DNA of 64,000 nt from SZUA-100 sp965248135 (lineage in GTDB: Bacteria; Pseudomonadota; Alphaproteobacteria; Rhizobiales; Rhizobiaceae): contig CBDFIN010000012.1 of the NCBI GenBank assembly GCA_965248135.1, positions 310,001-374,000 on the forward strand. Reading direction: 5' to 3'. A program made the position numbers and the translations under genes. The notes under the pieces were generated by a model that searched no databases, had not been told where the DNA came from, and worked only from the letters and a program-made list of their open reading frames with translations. Positions 24,601-33,318 of this stretch are shown one piece after another (within the stretch, counting starts at the first letter, position 1; each line of letters starts with the position of its first letter).

Positions 24601-27156
24601 TTAAAGGTGTCTCCGCGCTTTGCCGGCGAATTGCTTATCGCCATTGGTTCGCAGAATATTGTTGATACCAAGACTGTAACAGTTCCGGCAACCGGCGCTA
24701 CCGTCGATATCCCGGTGCAGGCTAAATGGGGTGCTGGTGCCTATGTGCTGGCCACCCTTTATCGGCCGGGCGATGCCGGCGCCTCGCGCATGCCCATGCG
24801 TGCCATCGGGGTTAAATGGCTTGCCGTCGATCCCGAACAACGGGCGCTCAAAATCACCCTGGATTTGCCGCAACAAACAAAGCCCAACCAGCCGCTGTCT
24901 GTTCCGGTTTCGGTAAAAGGCGTGCGGCCAGGCGAAGAGGCCTATGTCACGGTGGCGGCGGTCGATATCGGCATTCTTAATCTCACCAGCTATCAAAGCC
25001 CCGATCCGCTTAAACGTTATTTCGGCCAACGCAGGCTCGGCGTTGAAATGCGTGATATCTATGGCCGGCTGATTGATGGATCGGCTGGAGCCACCGGCAC
25101 GCTTCGTAGCGGTGGAGACGGCTCGGATGGCATGCGTTCGAACGGCAGTCCGCCGACAGAAAAACTGGTTTCCTTCTTCCACGGACCTGTTCGTCTTGAT
25201 GAAAATGGCAAAGCACTGGTGGAGTTCGACATACCACAATTCAACGGTTCTGTGCGGGTCATGGCGACCAGCTGGACCGCTGATGGCGTGGGCGCCAGCG
25301 AAAAGGAAATCATTATCCGCGATCCGGTGGTGGTTGCCGCCAGTATGCCACGGTTCATGGCACCAGGCGATACATCGCGACTGCTTGTTGAGATCACCAA
25401 CACCGATGCGCCTTCGGGCGTTTACGGGATAAATGTTGAAGCGGGCGATCATCTTGAATTCCCGCCGGACAGCATTCCTGATTCGATCGAACTGGCCCAG
25501 GGCGGCAAACAAACTCTTAAATTGCCTTTCATCGCCAAATCGGTGGGCGAAAGCTGGGCTTCAATAGGCCTTTCCGGCCCAGATGGTATAGCGATTGCCC
25601 ACAATGTGGCGATCAAGGTTCGTCCCGGCCAACTGCCGTTGACCAGGAAACTCAAAACACCGCTTGCCGCCAATGGCGGACGTTTGCTGGTCGACCGGGA
25701 ACTTTTGGCCGACAGCAAGCTTGATGGTGCGAAGATCAACATCAGTGTCGCCAGACCGTCATCGATAGATGTGCCATCGCTGCTGCTGCAGTTGAATGCC
25801 TATCCCTATGGCTGCGCCGAGCAGATCACCTCCAAGGCACTGCCGCTTCTGTATGTCAGTGAATTCGCCACCCATAACATTGCCGGACTTGATGGTGAGG
25901 TCATTACCAAAAGAGTTCAGAAGGCGGTCGACACGGTGCTTTCCTATCAGTCGTCGAGTGGCGGTTTTTCTCTTTGGGGCAATGGGTCCGACGATTTGTG
26001 GCTTGGTGCCTATGTCACCGATTTTCTCACTCGCGCCGCCGAGAAAGGCTATCTGGTTCCCGAACAGCCGAGGAAACTGGCGCTGCAGCACCTGCAAAAC
26101 GTGCTGGCCTATCAAAGTGATCTGAAACAGAACGATGCGGCGATAGCCTATGCGCTCTATGTGCTGGCCCGAAATCGCATGGCCTCGGCCAGTGACCTGC
26201 GATACTATGCTGACACCCAATTGCAGGCCTTCCGCACGCCGATTTCGCAGGCCCAGTTAGCAGCGAGCATGGCACTTTATGGTGACAGCCAACGCGCGCA
26301 GCGGGTCTTTGGTTCAGCGTTCAATCTGGCACAACGGAGCGGCAATACTAATCAAGGCCGCTACAGTTTCGGCTCCGGCCTGCGTGATGCATCGGCGATG
26401 CTGGCTTTGGCGTCGGAATCAAATCCGCAGCCGGCCAATATGTCATCAATGCAACGGCTTGTATCTTCTTTGGCCAGCGAAGACCGCTACACCAATACCC
26501 AGGAGAAAGCCTGGATGTTGCTTGCTGCCCGCGCTGCTAAAAAGGCCGATGAGAAAATCACGGTCGAAGTCAACGGCGAACGCCGCACGGGTGCGGTTGC
26601 CCTGCGGCTCAACGGCGCCGATCTGCTTGCTACACCAATGCGGCTAACCAACACCCACAGCGACGACCTGCAGGCGATCATCACGACAATCGCCGTCCCG
26701 AGCCAGCCACTGCCGGCCGGCGGTCAGGGCTTCGAGATCCAGCGGCAATATTACCGCATGGACGGCAGCCCGACCAGCGTTGCCGATGTGGCGCAAAATG
26801 AACGCTTTGTCGTTGTTCTAAAGGTTGTTCAATTGCGCGATCTGCCATCGCGGCTGATTGTCACCGACCTGCTTCCGGCGGGACTTGAGATTGACAATCC
26901 ACGCCTTGTCAGCAGCGCTGCTCTTGCCAATTTTAAGTGGTTGCCAAATACGGCTGCGGCTCACACCGAATTCCGTGATGACCGGTTTATCGCCGCCTTC
27001 AACCGCGCCAAGGGTGGCGATACCGCCTTTACGCTGGCCTATACGGTGCGGGCGGTAACACCGGGTGTTTACACCCATCCAGCGGCCCATGTGGAAGACA
27101 TGTATCGCCCCGAACTGGCAGCCCGCACTGCTGCTGGCTGGATGCAGGTGCGGTAG
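21688..27156 (+). CDS. bacterial alpha-2-macroglobulin with N-terminal PAN/apple-like domain
   Basis: A giant periplasmic protease-trap protein of about 1822 residues. The signal peptide (ARVILLTSMLLAFFAGTIAHVAA) lacks a lipobox Cys, unlike E. coli YfhM, so it is probably soluble. Residues about 45-90 hold a cysteine-rich PAN/apple-like module (DQCKQSCLGNSGCAAFTYN). Macroglobulin domains follow, and the thioester motif CAEQ is at residues 1376-1379 in YPYGCAEQ, so covalent trapping should work. The C-terminal third includes the all-helical thioester domain and receptor-like end. The ATG at 21688 follows GAGGG at 8 bp; frames extend to 21592. It is followed after 18 bp by pbpC, the classical pairing that protects or accompanies peptidoglycan repair. 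Confidence 0.93.
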   Translation: MAARVILLTSMLLAFFAGTIAHVAAEEPTIATRDNSDYFGFDFLTEKDISLDQCKQSCLGNSGCAAFTYNTSARFCFLKSDFGRLNPFEGAIAGRVIRSGASNDMGAPPQLKFVPQYMRDEARKFKAGLANTRNVADNQGHLALSSFAMQAFADRNTKAAIENLISALKILPNDVDNWLVLSQAALSHRVKSSKNIRSMQKMATSAALNAYLQSRSRSTRAAALARLAAALHARRQYRPALTAYRQSLDLDELPAERANYVELRRTHGFRVLNHTIDSDNQNPRICIQFSENLVSDLVDYEKFMVINNAPPAGMDVKKRQICAEGLEHGKTYHVKLRQGLPSSVSETLLTNVNLDIYIRDRKPSARFTGANFVLPISARRGIPLVTVNAEEAKLELYRVGERALAGLLRDSRFLKQLQVYQVEELAENLGQPVWKGNIAIKPLLNRDVITSIPVDQALPRRQPGVYMMVAEPKSAGPENYGVRATQWFVISDIGLTTFSGGGKGAMQVFARSLSSAKPISDVKISLIARNNELLGSTTTNADGLASIDAGLLRGKGGLAPQLITAANGAADFVFLDVSKPGFDFSDRGVTGRPVPGDVDVYAWSERGIYRAGETVHVAALARDPAAKAISGLPLTFIFTRPDGVEHRRIVDKGEAMGGYAVQLPLSANAKRGTWQMRVHTDPKLDPVAEQRFLVEDFFPDRTDFTLQAEQQTIASGQSTAVKVTGRYLYGAPATGLALEGQLLVRTTRNREGFSGYLFGLSEETNGLVENFPLGKIAPLNAAGKANLKVLLGATKATSRPQTAELVVQMREGSGRAIERKTSLSVAANGTMIGIRPEFAEKQVAENSIAGFTVLAVDQNSGQTGLSGARWSLVKVERNYQWYRDDYGWHYESVDLESKVGDGVLDLVADTPTRLSLPVEWGRYRLTITGAGAATSIVFNAGWYVEQKTTDTPDGLEIALDKSSYRAGDIAQLKVSPRFAGELLIAIGSQNIVDTKTVTVPATGATVDIPVQAKWGAGAYVLATLYRPGDAGASRMPMRAIGVKWLAVDPEQRALKITLDLPQQTKPNQPLSVPVSVKGVRPGEEAYVTVAAVDIGILNLTSYQSPDPLKRYFGQRRLGVEMRDIYGRLIDGSAGATGTLRSGGDGSDGMRSNGSPPTEKLVSFFHGPVRLDENGKALVEFDIPQFNGSVRVMATSWTADGVGASEKEIIIRDPVVVAASMPRFMAPGDTSRLLVEITNTDAPSGVYGINVEAGDHLEFPPDSIPDSIELAQGGKQTLKLPFIAKSVGESWASIGLSGPDGIAIAHNVAIKVRPGQLPLTRKLKTPLAANGGRLLVDRELLADSKLDGAKINISVARPSSIDVPSLLLQLNAYPYGCAEQITSKALPLLYVSEFATHNIAGLDGEVITKRVQKAVDTVLSYQSSSGGFSLWGNGSDDLWLGAYVTDFLTRAAEKGYLVPEQPRKLALQHLQNVLAYQSDLKQNDAAIAYALYVLARNRMASASDLRYYADTQLQAFRTPISQAQLAASMALYGDSQRAQRVFGSAFNLAQRSGNTNQGRYSFGSGLRDASAMLALASESNPQPANMSSMQRLVSSLASEDRYTNTQEKAWMLLAARAAKKADEKITVEVNGERRTGAVALRLNGADLLATPMRLTNTHSDDLQAIITTIAVPSQPLPAGGQGFEIQRQYYRMDGSPTSVADVAQNERFVVVLKVVQLRDLPSRLIVTDLLPAGLEIDNPRLVSSAALANFKWLPNTAAAHTEFRDDRFIAAFNRAKGGDTAFTLAYTVRAVTPGVYTHPAAHVEDMYRPELAARTAAGWMQVR

Positions 27157-27174
27157 TCGCAGGAATCGCGAAGC

Positions 27175-29286
27175 ATGAAAAGACTAAAACAATCGCTCAA
27201 ATGGGCGGCAGGAACAGTGGCTTTCCTTGCCGTTTGTGCCGTTTTGGGTGTCGCTTCTTTTCTAATTTATGACCACCAAAACCCACCGCCACTGGACGGA
27301 TCGGCAAATATTTCTCAAGAAGTTGTCGATGCCGATGGCAGACTTCTTCGGGCATTCGTTAACAAAAATGGCCGCTGGCGCCTGCCGGCCCGGCTGGAAG
27401 ATATTGACGGTGAGTTCATCAAACTCTTGATCGCCTATGAGGATCAGCGCTTCTATAATCATCCCGGCGTTGATGTGCTGGCCCTCATGCGCGCTGCCGG
27501 TCAGTTTATCACCAATGGACGGATCGTTTCGGGCGGGTCGACCATCACCATGCAACTGGCGCGTCTGCTTGAACCCAGGAGCCGCCGTTCGCTGTTATCC
27601 AAATTCCACCAAATCATCCGGGCACTGCAAATCGAGCGCCGTTTAAGCAAGATCGAGATTTTGGAACGCTATCTAAGCCGCGCGCCTTATGGCGGCAATC
27701 TGGAGGGTGTGCGGGCCGCCTCCTGGGCCTGGTTTGGCCGGGAACCCAAGAAACTGGCACTGCACCAATCGGCATTGCTGGTCGCCCTGCCCCAGTCGCC
27801 CGAACGCCGCCGGCCCGACCGCTATGGCAGCCGGGCAAAGAATGCTCGCAACGCCGTTTTGACCCGTGCTGCCAATGCAGGTGTCATTGCCCCAGGTGAA
27901 ATTGGCCGCGCCGGCAACCGGCCAGTCCACCAATTACGGCGTGCTCTACCGGCTCATGCTTCCCATTTGGCAGAGCGACTGGTGAAGTCTAATCCCGACA
28001 AGGCCCGGATTTCAGTCACGTTGAAGCGCCAACACCAATTGACACTGGAGGCTGCGGCCAAAGATGCGGTACGCAATGCCGGGCCCGGTGTCAGTGTCGC
28101 GGTGCTTTTGGCCGATGCCCGCACTGGCGCCATACTGGCTCAGGTCGGGGCACCTGATCATCTTGATGCCGGTCGCAACGGCTTTGTCGACATGACCATT
28201 GCCAGCCGTTCGCCCGGTTCAACGCTGAAGCCCTTTATTTATGGGCTGGCGCTTGAGAACGGTCTGATCAAGCCCGAGACCCTGATCAATGACACGCCAG
28301 CCAATTTCGCCGGCTATCGGCCACAGAATTTCGATCTGCAGTATCAGGGCGAGGTCAGCATCCGCAAGGCGCTGCAACTATCGCTCAATGTGCCGGCCGT
28401 ATTGTTGCTGGAGGCGGTCGGACCAAACCGTTTGCTGGCAGCATTCAACCGTGCCGGCGTAAAGGTTTCTATCCCCGGGGCAAAAACTTCCGGCCTGGCC
28501 ATCGGCCTTGGCGGCCTTGGAATTTCGCTCAAAGAGCTAGTGCAGCTTTATACCACCTTTGCCAATGGCGGCAGGCCGAGCCAACTGCATCATCAAACGC
28601 CGTCAACTGACGAAGTGGCAAGAGCACAACCCCCCCCGATGCTCCAGCCCTCAGCCGCCTGGCAGGTCAGCGACATTCTCGCCGGAGTCTCGCCACCGCA
28701 AGGCGTAAGCCCATTGCCGATCGCCTATAAAACCGGCACCAGCTATGGCTACCGTGATGCCTGGTCCGTTGGCTTCGATGGCCGCTATGTGCTTGGGGTC
28801 TGGGTCGGCCGGGCCGACAATGGCGCGGTGCCAGGTATCACCGGCAGGCTAACGGCGGCGCCGGTCCTGTTTGATGCCTTTGCCAGGCTCGGAATAACCT
28901 GGACACCGTTCCCGCCGGCGCCCGACGGGGCCACCGTGATAGCCCATCACCAATTGCCGGTCACCTTGCGCCACTTTAAGGGCAAGAATAGATTGCGCTT
29001 TGCTGCCCAAGTACCCGAACCACCGCCTCAAATCGTCTATCCACCCAAGGGCGCGCGGGTTGAATTGACCAAAACCACCAATGGAACCAACTTTCCATTG
29101 GTGATGAAATTGCAAGATGGCCGACCGCCGTTTTATTGGCTGGCCAATGGCAAACCGATATCGCGTTCGGCCCGCAAACGCACCGCCATGTGGCAGCCCG
29201 ATGGCAATGGTTTTTCCAAGCTGACGGTAATCGATGCCACCGGAAGGGCGGCAAGCGTCGATGTGTTTGTCAATATGATCGAGTAG
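27175..29286 (+). CDS. pbpC: penicillin-binding protein 1C
   Basis: Bifunctional peptidoglycan synthase of 703 residues. One N-terminal membrane segment (about 12-32) is followed by the glycosyltransferase domain with EDQRFYNHPGVD and GGSTITMQLARLL, then the transpeptidase domain with active Ser349 in SPGSTLKP, SLN, and KTGTSYGYRDAW near 519. A C-terminal BiPBP_C domain ends the protein. PBP1C of E. coli binds little transpeptidase substrate, but all motifs are present here. It is paired with the alpha-2-macroglobulin gene 18 bp upstream, and they are probably one transcript. Confidence 0.95.
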   Translation: MKRLKQSLKWAAGTVAFLAVCAVLGVASFLIYDHQNPPPLDGSANISQEVVDADGRLLRAFVNKNGRWRLPARLEDIDGEFIKLLIAYEDQRFYNHPGVDVLALMRAAGQFITNGRIVSGGSTITMQLARLLEPRSRRSLLSKFHQIIRALQIERRLSKIEILERYLSRAPYGGNLEGVRAASWAWFGREPKKLALHQSALLVALPQSPERRRPDRYGSRAKNARNAVLTRAANAGVIAPGEIGRAGNRPVHQLRRALPAHASHLAERLVKSNPDKARISVTLKRQHQLTLEAAAKDAVRNAGPGVSVAVLLADARTGAILAQVGAPDHLDAGRNGFVDMTIASRSPGSTLKPFIYGLALENGLIKPETLINDTPANFAGYRPQNFDLQYQGEVSIRKALQLSLNVPAVLLLEAVGPNRLLAAFNRAGVKVSIPGAKTSGLAIGLGGLGISLKELVQLYTTFANGGRPSQLHHQTPSTDEVARAQPPPMLQPSAAWQVSDILAGVSPPQGVSPLPIAYKTGTSYGYRDAWSVGFDGRYVLGVWVGRADNGAVPGITGRLTAAPVLFDAFARLGITWTPFPPAPDGATVIAHHQLPVTLRHFKGKNRLRFAAQVPEPPPQIVYPPKGARVELTKTTNGTNFPLVMKLQDGRPPFYWLANGKPISRSARKRTAMWQPDGNGFSKLTVIDATGRAASVDVFVNMIE

Positions 29287-29319
29287 CCGCCGTGCTGAGG
29301 CCGATTGGCGGATGACGCC

Positions 29320-30069
29320 TTAAGCAGCCGAAAGTTTCGCCATCACCGCATCATCAATCTCGAAGTTCGAATAGACGTTCTGCACATCATCATCGTCTTC
29401 AAGTGCTGCAATCAATTTCATCAGGGTCGCTGCCTTATCCTCGTCGACCGGCACCAAATTTTGCGGCTTCCACGTGGGGTTAACCGAAGCCGCCTCGCCC
29501 AGGGTTTCTTCAAGCGCTGATGCCACGTCGCCAAGATCTTCAAACGCGCAGGTGATGGTGTGGCCTTCCTCGTCAAAAACGACGTCTTCAGCACCAGCCT
29601 CAATGGCCGCTTCCATGACACTGTCCTCATCGCCGGCCTGTGGGGCGTAGCTGATTTCACCCTTGCGGTCGAACATGAAGCCGACGGAGCCGGTCTCGCC
29701 CATCTGACCACCGTTTTTGGTAAAACAGGCACGCACATTGCCGGCCGAGCGGTTTTTGTTGTCGCTAAGCGCCTCAACAATCAGCGCCACGCCGCCGGGG
29801 CCGTAGCCCTCGTAGCGAATTTCCACATAATCGTCGCCATCGCCGGCGGACCCCTTGTTGACCGCGCGCTGAATATTGTCCTTCGGCATCGATTGTCCGC
29901 GGGCATTTTGAATGGCCAACCGTAATCGCGGATTGCCGTCCTCGTCGGGCCCACCCAGTTTCGACGCGACGGTGATTTCCTTGGAAAGTTTTGCAAAAAC
30001 TTTCGAGCGCACCGCATCCTGGCGCCCCTTGCGATGCATGATGTTCTTGAATTTGGAATGGCCAGCCAT
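29320..30069 (-). CDS. yebC: YebC/PmpR family DNA-binding regulator
   Basis: A 249-residue protein of the YebC family, recently linked also to translation of proline-rich stretches, and to transcription in some bacteria. The start MAGHSKFKNIMHRKGRQDAVRSK is the family's hallmark (in part), followed by GGPDEDGNPRLRLAIQNARG, GYGPGGVALIVEALSDNKNR and FDRKG. In many relatives yebC lies next to ruvC, but here it is alone on the opposite strand after pbpC. No frameshift or odd feature. Confidence 0.96.
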   Translation of the reverse strand: MAGHSKFKNIMHRKGRQDAVRSKVFAKLSKEITVASKLGGPDEDGNPRLRLAIQNARGQSMPKDNIQRAVNKGSAGDGDDYVEIRYEGYGPGGVALIVEALSDNKNRSAGNVRACFTKNGGQMGETGSVGFMFDRKGEISYAPQAGDEDSVMEAAIEAGAEDVVFDEEGHTITCAFEDLGDVASALEETLGEAASVNPTWKPQNLVPVDEDKAATLMKLIAALEDDDDVQNVYSNFEIDDAVMAKLSAA

Positions 30070-30188
30070 GGTGTGTCCGTCGCTCGATTATTGGGAGAAT
30101 TGTATTGCCGGTGCTTATAGAAAAAACTGGCGCGCCCGTCCAGTCTTGCCACCAAGCCGGCAACTACCTTCGGGCAGAAAAAATAAGA

Positions 30189-30444
30189 CCAAAGGAACTT
30201 GATCTTGACTCATCTGAGCTGAATAGATTTGACGCTTGGCCAGGAGCGTACGGCGAGTTGGTACCAGCACCACGAGCCCGGCGCGAGGCCGACCAAACGC
30301 CAAATATATCAAGCCTTTGGTGAGAAAAAACCGCCCCCGGCTTTGTTGCAATCCGCTCGCGGTTAGCCAGACCAGGTGACGAATTGCGCCTTCGCGGAAG
30401 ACCGTTTTTCTATCATCAAATGGGTCAATATCAAGTTCCTTTGG
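30189..30444. repeat. 29-bp inverted repeat pair in the yebC/motA-like spacer
   Basis: The arm at 30189-30217 begins CCAAAGGAACTTGAT and its reverse complement lies at 30416-30444, with 3 mismatches in 29 bases. About 200 bp separate them. Both arms can be read as Pro-Lys-Glu-Leu-Asp on opposite strands, so duplicated coding starts or a mobile remnant are possible. Nothing else is recognised in the 494-bp spacer 30070-30563; the 112-codon minus-strand frame at 30115-30453 matches nothing known. Confidence 0.6.
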
Positions 30445-30563
30445 CATAAGCACATATTAGGCGTTTCATTTTTTCGCCGATATGCGGTAATAATCTGCAA
30501 ATCACTTGGGGCAAGTGCGCGGGAGGGATAGACACCGGCGAATTGCGACCCCGGGGCATAATA

Positions 30564-31574
30564 ATGCGGAGGCAAAGCCAGGTGGCGCGCGAGTTTGACC
30601 CCCACAAATTGTCAAGTCCGAGAGTATTTCTCTTGAGCATGATAATTTTCATCATCATAGTCGGCTTTTTGTGCATGATCTTGTATCGGCAACTGGCGTC
30701 GGCATTTTTCACCAATCCCGGCCTAAACGGCCTGATTATCGGCGTGCTGGTAGTCGGCATGCTGCTTGGGTTTATGCAGGTGATCCGCATCATTCCCGAA
30801 GTCTCATGGGTAAACTCCTTTCGCCGCGGCGACATTGATTTTGATGTCGGGCGACAGCCGGTGCTGCTGGCACCGATGGCAGCACTTTTGGGCGAACAGC
30901 GCGAAGGGGTATCATTGTCTACCGGCTCGATGCGCTCCATTCTCGATTCGATCGGCAACCGGCTGGACGAATCACGCGAGATATCCCGCTACCTGATTGG
31001 TCTCCTGGTCTTCCTCGGCCTGCTTGGCACGTTTTGGGGCCTATTGGCGACCATTGGTTCGATCGGCAATACCATTCAGTCGCTTGACCCGGCTTCGGGC
31101 GACACCAATGATGTGCTCGACGCTTTGAAAAGCGGTCTTAAGGCACCACTCGACGGCATGGGGACGGCATTTTCTTCTTCACTGTTTGGTCTTGCAGGAT
31201 CGCTGGTGCTGGGATTTCTCGATCTCCAGTCCGGCCAGGCGCAGAACCGGTTTTACACCGAACTTGAAAACTGGCTGTCTTCGATCACCGATGTCGCCGG
31301 CGAGTTGCGGCCCGGTGTCACATTTGGCGATGACGGCGAGGTCAAGATCGCAATCGAGCAGCTTTCCGCCAGCATGCGAGAAGGTTCCGTCGGTTCGAGC
31401 CAGCGTTCGACTGCTGCAATGGCCAATCTGGCGGAAGGAATCCAGGGGCTGGTCAAACACATGCGCTCAGAACAGCAATTGATGCGTGACTGGGTGGAAT
31501 CCCAATCAGCGCAACAACGCGATATCAAACAGTTGCTGCAAAATCTCAATGAAATTGTGAACAGGAAAAATTAG
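30564..31574 (+). CDS. MotA/TolQ/ExbB-like proton channel protein
   Basis: A 336-residue membrane protein. Two hydrophobic segments lie near the N-terminus (FLLSMIIFIIIVGFLCMIL and LIIGVLVVGMLLGFM) and a third pair around LIGLLVFLGLLGTFWGLL and GMGTAFSSSLFGLAGSLVLGF. The latter matches the proton-channel core of MotA/ExbB proteins. A C-terminal cytoplasmic part includes a coiled coil (QQRDIKQLLQNLNEIV). The frame opens at a TTG at 30543; the ATG at 30564 is chosen. It is directly followed by the OmpA/MotB-type partner, and such pairs are conserved in Hyphomicrobiales; the driven process is unknown. Confidence 0.88.
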   Translation: MRRQSQVAREFDPHKLSSPRVFLLSMIIFIIIVGFLCMILYRQLASAFFTNPGLNGLIIGVLVVGMLLGFMQVIRIIPEVSWVNSFRRGDIDFDVGRQPVLLAPMAALLGEQREGVSLSTGSMRSILDSIGNRLDESREISRYLIGLLVFLGLLGTFWGLLATIGSIGNTIQSLDPASGDTNDVLDALKSGLKAPLDGMGTAFSSSLFGLAGSLVLGFLDLQSGQAQNRFYTELENWLSSITDVAGELRPGVTFGDDGEVKIAIEQLSASMREGSVGSSQRSTAAMANLAEGIQGLVKHMRSEQQLMRDWVESQSAQQRDIKQLLQNLNEIVNRKN

Positions 31575-32606
31575 TTGGCGAGGGTCCGCGGCAGGAGAAG
31601 AAGCAACAGGGTCGACTATTGGCCCGGCTTCGTCGATGCGCTGTCGACGCTGCTGCTCGCCATTATGTTTCTGCTTTCGGTATTCGTGCTGGCGCAGTTT
31701 CTGCTTAGTCAGGAAATCTCCGGCAAAGACACAGTGCTCAACCGGCTGAATTCCCAGATCAACGAGCTGACCTCGCTGTTGGCGCTAGAGCGGTCGAACA
31801 AACAGGATCTGGAGGACAATCTTGTTTCCTTGCAGTCGAGCCTCAAGCTGGCTGAATCGGAGCGCTCAAAGCTGCAGCAAATGCTGACCCAGGGCTCCGG
31901 TGCCGCCGGAGCCGCGAAGGCCAAGGCGGCCGAACTTTCCACCTCGCTTTCCCAGGAAAAAAAGCTCTCTCAGCGGGCGCTTTCGCAGGTGCAATTACTA
32001 AACCAGCAGATTTCCGCCCTGCGCCGGCAGATTGCAGCCCTTGAAGATGCGCTTGATGCTTCAGAGAACCGGGATCGTGAAAGCAAAACCAAAATAGCCG
32101 ATCTCGGCAAGAGGCTGAATGTGGCGCTGGCCCAAAGGGTGCAGGAACTTTCACGCTATCGCTCGGATTTTTTTGGCCGGCTGCGCGAAATTCTCAGCGA
32201 CCGCTCCGACATCAGAGTGGTCGGCGACCGGTTTGTATTCCAGTCGGAAGTGCTGTTCGGCTCGGGTTCGGCCAACATCAACCAACAGGGCACCCAGGAA
32301 ATGAAAAAACTGGCCGACGCGCTGCTGCAATTGTCGCAGGAAATTCCAAAGGAGATAAATTGGGTGCTGCGGGTCGATGGTCACACCGACAATCTTCCCG
32401 TCCGCCCGACGGCGAGAATTCGCGACAATTGGGAACTTTCTTCCATCCGCGCCATATCGGTGGTGCAATATCTCATCGACCAGGGGGTCGACCCCCAGCG
32501 GCTCGTTGCCGCCGGTTTTGGCGAGTTTCAGCCGATTGAGGATGCTGAGACACAAGAAGCGCGCGACAAAAATCGCCGCATTGAGCTCAAGCTCACCGAG
32601 CGCTGA
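31575..32606 (+). CDS. MotB/OmpA-like peptidoglycan-binding stator partner
   Basis: A 343-residue protein. One N-terminal membrane helix carries a conserved Asp (Asp21 in YWPGFVDALSTLL), the proton-binding residue in MotB-type proteins. A long coiled coil (about residues 55-185) leads to an OmpA-like domain with DGHTDNLPV and NWELSSIRAISVVQYL, which binds peptidoglycan. Translation starts at TTG directly after the stop codon of the upstream gene. Together the two form a stator-like pair. The OmpA domain ends in NRRIELKLTER. Confidence 0.9.
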   Translation: MARVRGRRRSNRVDYWPGFVDALSTLLLAIMFLLSVFVLAQFLLSQEISGKDTVLNRLNSQINELTSLLALERSNKQDLEDNLVSLQSSLKLAESERSKLQQMLTQGSGAAGAAKAKAAELSTSLSQEKKLSQRALSQVQLLNQQISALRRQIAALEDALDASENRDRESKTKIADLGKRLNVALAQRVQELSRYRSDFFGRLREILSDRSDIRVVGDRFVFQSEVLFGSGSANINQQGTQEMKKLADALLQLSQEIPKEINWVLRVDGHTDNLPVRPTARIRDNWELSSIRAISVVQYLIDQGVDPQRLVAAGFGEFQPIEDAETQEARDKNRRIELKLTER

Positions 32607-32608
32607 AG

Positions 32609-33301
32609 ATGGGCATGGCTTCACATGTAGAAAAGCTGGTGGCGGGACTTGGCGGTGCGCTGTCGATTTTCATCGTTTATTTGGTAACAGAAACATCCCA
32701 GGCAGTGCTTCAATACCAACTGCTCTTTGTTGCCTCCATGGGCGCCAGCGCGGTTTTGTTGTTTGCAACACCGCACAGCCCCCTGGCTCAACCCTGGAAT
32801 GTCATTGGCGGCCATGTGATATCGACATTCTTGGGGGTATGCGCGCACCAGTTTGTCGCCAATCCATTTATTGCCGGCGGGCTTGGGGTAGGTCTGGCCA
32901 TTACTACGATGTACTATCTCAATTGCCTGCATCCGCCGGGTGGAGCAAGCGCGCTTGTCGCTGCAATGGGTGGCGCAAGTGTTGAAAGCTTTGGTTTTTT
33001 AATGCCGCTATTTCCCATTGGTTTTAGTGCGCTGTTGATGGTGCTTACGGCGGTATTGTTCAATTATGGTTTCCCATGGCGGCGTTATCCGGTCGCCTGG
33101 CAATCAGAACCGCCAAAGCATCCGCCAGCCAGTAAACCAGCCTATCCCGATATCACCCATGCTGATCTGGTGGCCGCACTTAGCCAGATCGATGGCTTTG
33201 TCGATGTCTCGGAGCAGGATCTATTGCGCATTTACGAACTGGCGACAAACCGCCAACATCCGGCACTTGAAGCCTATCGCGATGATGAAGATGCCGATTA
33301 A
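32609..33301 (+). CDS. HPP family membrane protein
   Basis: A 230-residue protein with four to five membrane segments and the family's signature LHPPGGASALVAA, plus HSPLAQPWNVIGGH on an earlier loop. HPP proteins of plants and cyanobacteria transport nitrite into plastids; the bacterial role is less certain. A C-terminal soluble tail (about residues 165-230) is negatively charged and unusual only in its length. It starts 3 bp after the motB-like gene, so it may be in the same transcript. Function inferred only from family. Confidence 0.87.
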   Translation: MGMASHVEKLVAGLGGALSIFIVYLVTETSQAVLQYQLLFVASMGASAVLLFATPHSPLAQPWNVIGGHVISTFLGVCAHQFVANPFIAGGLGVGLAITTMYYLNCLHPPGGASALVAAMGGASVESFGFLMPLFPIGFSALLMVLTAVLFNYGFPWRRYPVAWQSEPPKHPPASKPAYPDITHADLVAALSQIDGFVDVSEQDLLRIYELATNRQHPALEAYRDDEDAD

Positions 33302-33318
33302 GCAACGACATGCGGTGT

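Noticed and set aside
30115..30453. 112-codon minus-strand frame upstream of yebC
   Set aside because: No domain recognised; its first codons fall in the inverted repeat arm; codon pattern is not like the flanking genes. Left as unproven.
30564..32606. Zorya-type phage defence (ZorA/ZorB) suspected from the MotA/MotB-like pair
   Set aside because: No ZorC, ZorD or ZorE helicase or nuclease gene follows; the next gene is an HPP protein. The pair looks like a common chromosomal stator pair of Hyphomicrobiales.
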